40,334 nt of DNA, taken from DATGLE01 sp035294325 (lineage in GTDB: Bacteria > Chloroflexota > Ktedonobacteria > Ktedonobacterales > Ktedonobacteraceae). The position numbers were made by a program, and so were the translations under genes. The stretch spans positions 1 to 40,334 of the forward strand of contig DATGLE010000207.1 of the NCBI GenBank assembly GCA_035294325.1. The letters are read 5' to 3'. The notes beneath the pieces are model-generated. The model was not told where the DNA came from, searched no databases, and saw only the letters and a list, made by a program, of their open reading frames with translations. Position 1 is the first letter of the stretch, and each line of letters starts with the position of its first letter. Below are positions 37,954 to 40,334 of the stretch, in pieces.

Positions 37954-40334
37954 ATGAGCATAACGCCGAAGCGCCTCGATAAATATGAACTGCGAGAACG
38001 ACTGGGACACGGCGGCGTAGCCGAGGTCTGGAAAGCTTTCGATACCCAGTTGCAGCGCTATGTCGCCATCAAATTGTTGCACCCGAACCTGCGCGATGAT
38101 CCGAATTTCGTCACGCGCTTTCAACGCGAAGCCCAGCTTATCGCTTCGCTGCATCATCCCAATATCGTGCAGATCCACGATTTCCATGTGATGCAGCCAG
38201 AGGAGTCGAAAGGCGGTTCCGACACATCCCTGGCCTACATGGTGATGGAGTACGTCGAAGGCCAGACGCTGGCGGACTATCTTCATCAAACATCCCATAA
38301 AGGGCAGATTCCATCGCCTGCGGAGATTGTCAACCTCTTCACTTCGATTAGCCAGGCGGTTGACTACGCACACCGGCAGGGCATGATCCATCGCGATATC
38401 AAGCCCGCCAATATCCTGCTTGATCGGGGCAACACGACGCGCAACCCGATGGGAGAGCCGATCCTGTCAGATTTCGGCGTCGCCAAGATGCTGAGTGCAT
38501 CGTCCAACACGCTCAGCGGCGCACAGCTCGGTACGCCACTCTACATCTCACCGGAGCAGGCCAGGGGCTACCCCGGCAACGAGCGCAGCGATATCTATTC
38601 GCTGGGCGTGATCCTCTACGAGATCGTCACCGGCGTGACGCCTTTTCGCGGGGATACCCAGATCGATGTCATCATGCAGCACATCAACGCCACGCCGCCA
38701 TCGCCCGCGCTCATCAACCCGGCCATTCCGCCAACATTGACGATGGTGATTATGCGCAGCCTCGCCAAAGATCCGGGCCAGCGTTTCTCCAGCGCTTCGG
38801 CGCTGGCGGCGGCCATCGCCGAAGCGCTGAACCTGCCGGTGCCCGAAATCCTGGGGCAGCCAACTTACCCGCTCGATGCACCGGAGATGCCAACCCTGCT
38901 CACGCCACCGCCATCCACGCAGCCGCAAATGGCTACGCACGATGGGGCCACACGCACGGATGGACACGCAGGCCCGCCGCCAGTTCCCAGTAATCCCAAT
39001 TCTACACCCAACTTCACGCCAAACCTGACGCCAGTACAGTTGTCGGCCACGCCTTCTTCGTCCAACGCTCCTCCAGCGTATCCCACACCGCTGCCTCCAG
39101 TAGCGACACCGATGCCGCTACAACCACCGCCATCGTCACGCCGGCGCCGCTGGAACGCGCTCTATATTGCACTGACGGCGCTGCTGATCCTTGTTATCAT
39201 CGGCGGGCTGTTCGGCGGCTACCTGCTATTCTTCAAGCAACCTCTCGCGCCGGCAAGCGCCGTTGTGGGTCACGCCTTTTATGTGAGCAGCGGGCAGCTC
39301 AATCCTGGCAGCGCCCAGGGTATCGCAGACCAGATGGAGATCGATCTACAAAATATTCCTGCCCCGCAGGCGGGCAAAAGCTACTACGTCTGGCTGTTAG
39401 GCGACAAAAACCCGGAGACGCAGGCGGACCTGACCGGCCCGCGCCCGGTCAAACCGCCGATCCTGCTTACTAATAATCTGCCCGTTCGTAATGGCAGCGT
39501 GCATTTCTTCTTCGGAGGCGATGCGCAGCACAACAACCTGCTCTCAACGACCAGCCGCCTGCTCATCGCAGAGGAGCCTGCCGGTCAGCGGCCAGCCGCA
39601 CCGCCGACGGATCGCAGCACATGGCGCTATTACGCGGAGATCCCCCAGGCTCAGATAGCAGGACAGGCGCCAGGCTTTAGCGCCCTGTTACATATTCGCC
39701 ATCTGTTTTATAATGAGACCAACATCGAGGTGCTGGGCCTGCCCGGCGGTCTCGACATCTGGCTCTTTAGAAATACAGAGAAGGTCCTGGAGTGGGCGGT
39801 GAGCGCCAGGGATGATTGGCATGGAGCAAGTACGAGTCCTGGTAATCTGGCCTTGATGAATGCTCAGTTCATACGCATCCTGGATTACCTCGATGGAGCG
39901 CAGAACGTCCAGGTGGATGTGCCGCCTGGTACGCCGCTGATGACCGATCCGGTTATCTCCAGGGTTGCGCTGCTTACCGTCAATCCAAAGGTTCAGGTGC
40001 CGGCCAACTTTAAGAATGATCCGTTCGGCTACGTCGACCATGTACAATTGCACGTTGCGCAGGTCGCGCAGGCGCCCGACGCTACGCCGGAGATGCGCCA
40101 GACGGCGGGCCGCATTCTCGGCGATGTGAACCGTGCAAAAGCCTGGCTAACAGAGGTGCATAAAGATGCCCTGCAACTCTTCCAGATGAGGAACAATCCG
40201 GCGCAGTTGATGCAGCCGAGCACCGGAGCGCTGCTGGATGATCTGGTGACGCAGGCGACCTTTGCCTATATCGGCCAGCTTAACCCGGTAACGAACCAGG
40301 TGGAGGGCGGCGTTCTCCAGGCGCATTACGATAC
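37954..40334 (+). CDS. membrane Ser/Thr kinase 3 with RskA-like ectodomain (3' partial)
   Basis: At least 793 aa; the frame stays open to the right edge, and by comparison with kinase 2 only about 15-25 residues are missing. Canonical PknB-type kinase: LGHGGVAEVW, VAIK (Lys40), IHRDIKPAN (Asp148, Asn153), SDFG (Asp173), ISPEQARG, SDIYSLGVILYEIVTG. The Pro-rich linker has many Thr and Ser. TM near 400-425 (LYIALTALLILVIIGGLFGG). Ectodomain with IPAPQAGKSYYVWL, GDAQHNNLL and LIAEEP, then LDIWLFRNTEKVLEW as in kinase 2. The RBS GGAG is seven bases before the ATG. It is the fully catalytic member; the pseudokinase upstream is its likely partner. Confidence 0.93.
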   Translation, partial: MSITPKRLDKYELRERLGHGGVAEVWKAFDTQLQRYVAIKLLHPNLRDDPNFVTRFQREAQLIASLHHPNIVQIHDFHVMQPEESKGGSDTSLAYMVMEYVEGQTLADYLHQTSHKGQIPSPAEIVNLFTSISQAVDYAHRQGMIHRDIKPANILLDRGNTTRNPMGEPILSDFGVAKMLSASSNTLSGAQLGTPLYISPEQARGYPGNERSDIYSLGVILYEIVTGVTPFRGDTQIDVIMQHINATPPSPALINPAIPPTLTMVIMRSLAKDPGQRFSSASALAAAIAEALNLPVPEILGQPTYPLDAPEMPTLLTPPPSTQPQMATHDGATRTDGHAGPPPVPSNPNSTPNFTPNLTPVQLSATPSSSNAPPAYPTPLPPVATPMPLQPPPSSRRRRWNALYIALTALLILVIIGGLFGGYLLFFKQPLAPASAVVGHAFYVSSGQLNPGSAQGIADQMEIDLQNIPAPQAGKSYYVWLLGDKNPETQADLTGPRPVKPPILLTNNLPVRNGSVHFFFGGDAQHNNLLSTTSRLLIAEEPAGQRPAAPPTDRSTWRYYAEIPQAQIAGQAPGFSALLHIRHLFYNETNIEVLGLPGGLDIWLFRNTEKVLEWAVSARDDWHGASTSPGNLALMNAQFIRILDYLDGAQNVQVDVPPGTPLMTDPVISRVALLTVNPKVQVPANFKNDPFGYVDHVQLHVAQVAQAPDATPEMRQTAGRILGDVNRAKAWLTEVHKDALQLFQMRNNPAQLMQPSTGALLDDLVTQATFAYIGQLNPVTNQVEGGVLQAHYD

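Noticed and set aside
1..40334. tRNA, rRNA or known riboswitch
   Set aside because: No T-loop-type GGTTCGAATCC pattern with a cloverleaf and no familiar riboswitch core was seen on either strand by eye; a covariance search would be needed to be sure.

Overview
The window is bacterial, roughly 55-60 % GC, with long genes on both strands. The gene content points to Chloroflexota, probably the class Ktedonobacteria: tandem Ser/Thr kinases with RskA-like ectodomains, a STAND ATPase with TPR-like repeats, and a trehalose/glycogen gene pair. This is inference from content; no rRNA or tRNA gene is visible to fix the taxonomy.

Layout. 1-3.8 kb: a large STAND-type NTPase, cut off at the left edge. 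3.9-5.5 kb: three minus-strand genes that look like a mobile-element remnant (small protein, 4-TM protein with a C-terminal HTH, excisionase-type HTH). 6.2-6.9 kb: an acetate transporter. 7.4-11.2 kb: a glycogen-debranching-type enzyme convergent with trehalose-6-phosphate synthase. 11.8-16.7 kb: rph, a membrane protein of unknown role, enolase and an alpha/beta-hydrolase without its nucleophile. 16.8-17.7 kb: a phage-type recombination-like protein behind a perfect consensus promoter. 18-23.2 kb: XdhC, an MFS transporter, a beta-propeller lipoprotein, a cyclase-family hydrolase and a two-subunit sulfopyruvate-decarboxylase-like enzyme. 23.5-30.2 kb: membrane and envelope genes (AI-2E family, two TrkA proteins, FemAB, HD protein, PLDc_N-like). 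30.2-32.2 kb: a DUF790/Bax1-like nuclease. 32.8 kb to the right edge: three tandem membrane kinase paralogues, the middle one a pseudokinase and the last running off the window.

The most unusual structure is a dispersed family of hairpin elements with about ten full or partial copies (letters A-J in the features). Full copies have a small GC-rich hairpin on each side of a long palindrome whose sequence differs between copies while its self-complementarity is kept. Every copy lies in a gap upstream of at least one gene start. In all five tandem gaps the element points the same way as the downstream gene. The convergent gaps instead carry plain long palindromes, probably two-way terminators, or nothing.

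The second notable system is the kinase array. Kinase 1 has HGD in place of HRD, kinase 2 has lost the Lys, the catalytic Asp, the loop Asn and the DFG Asp, and kinase 3 is canonical. All three share a Pro-rich linker, one TM helix and related RskA-like ectodomains, which suggests a membrane sensor assembly containing a dead scaffold or allosteric subunit.
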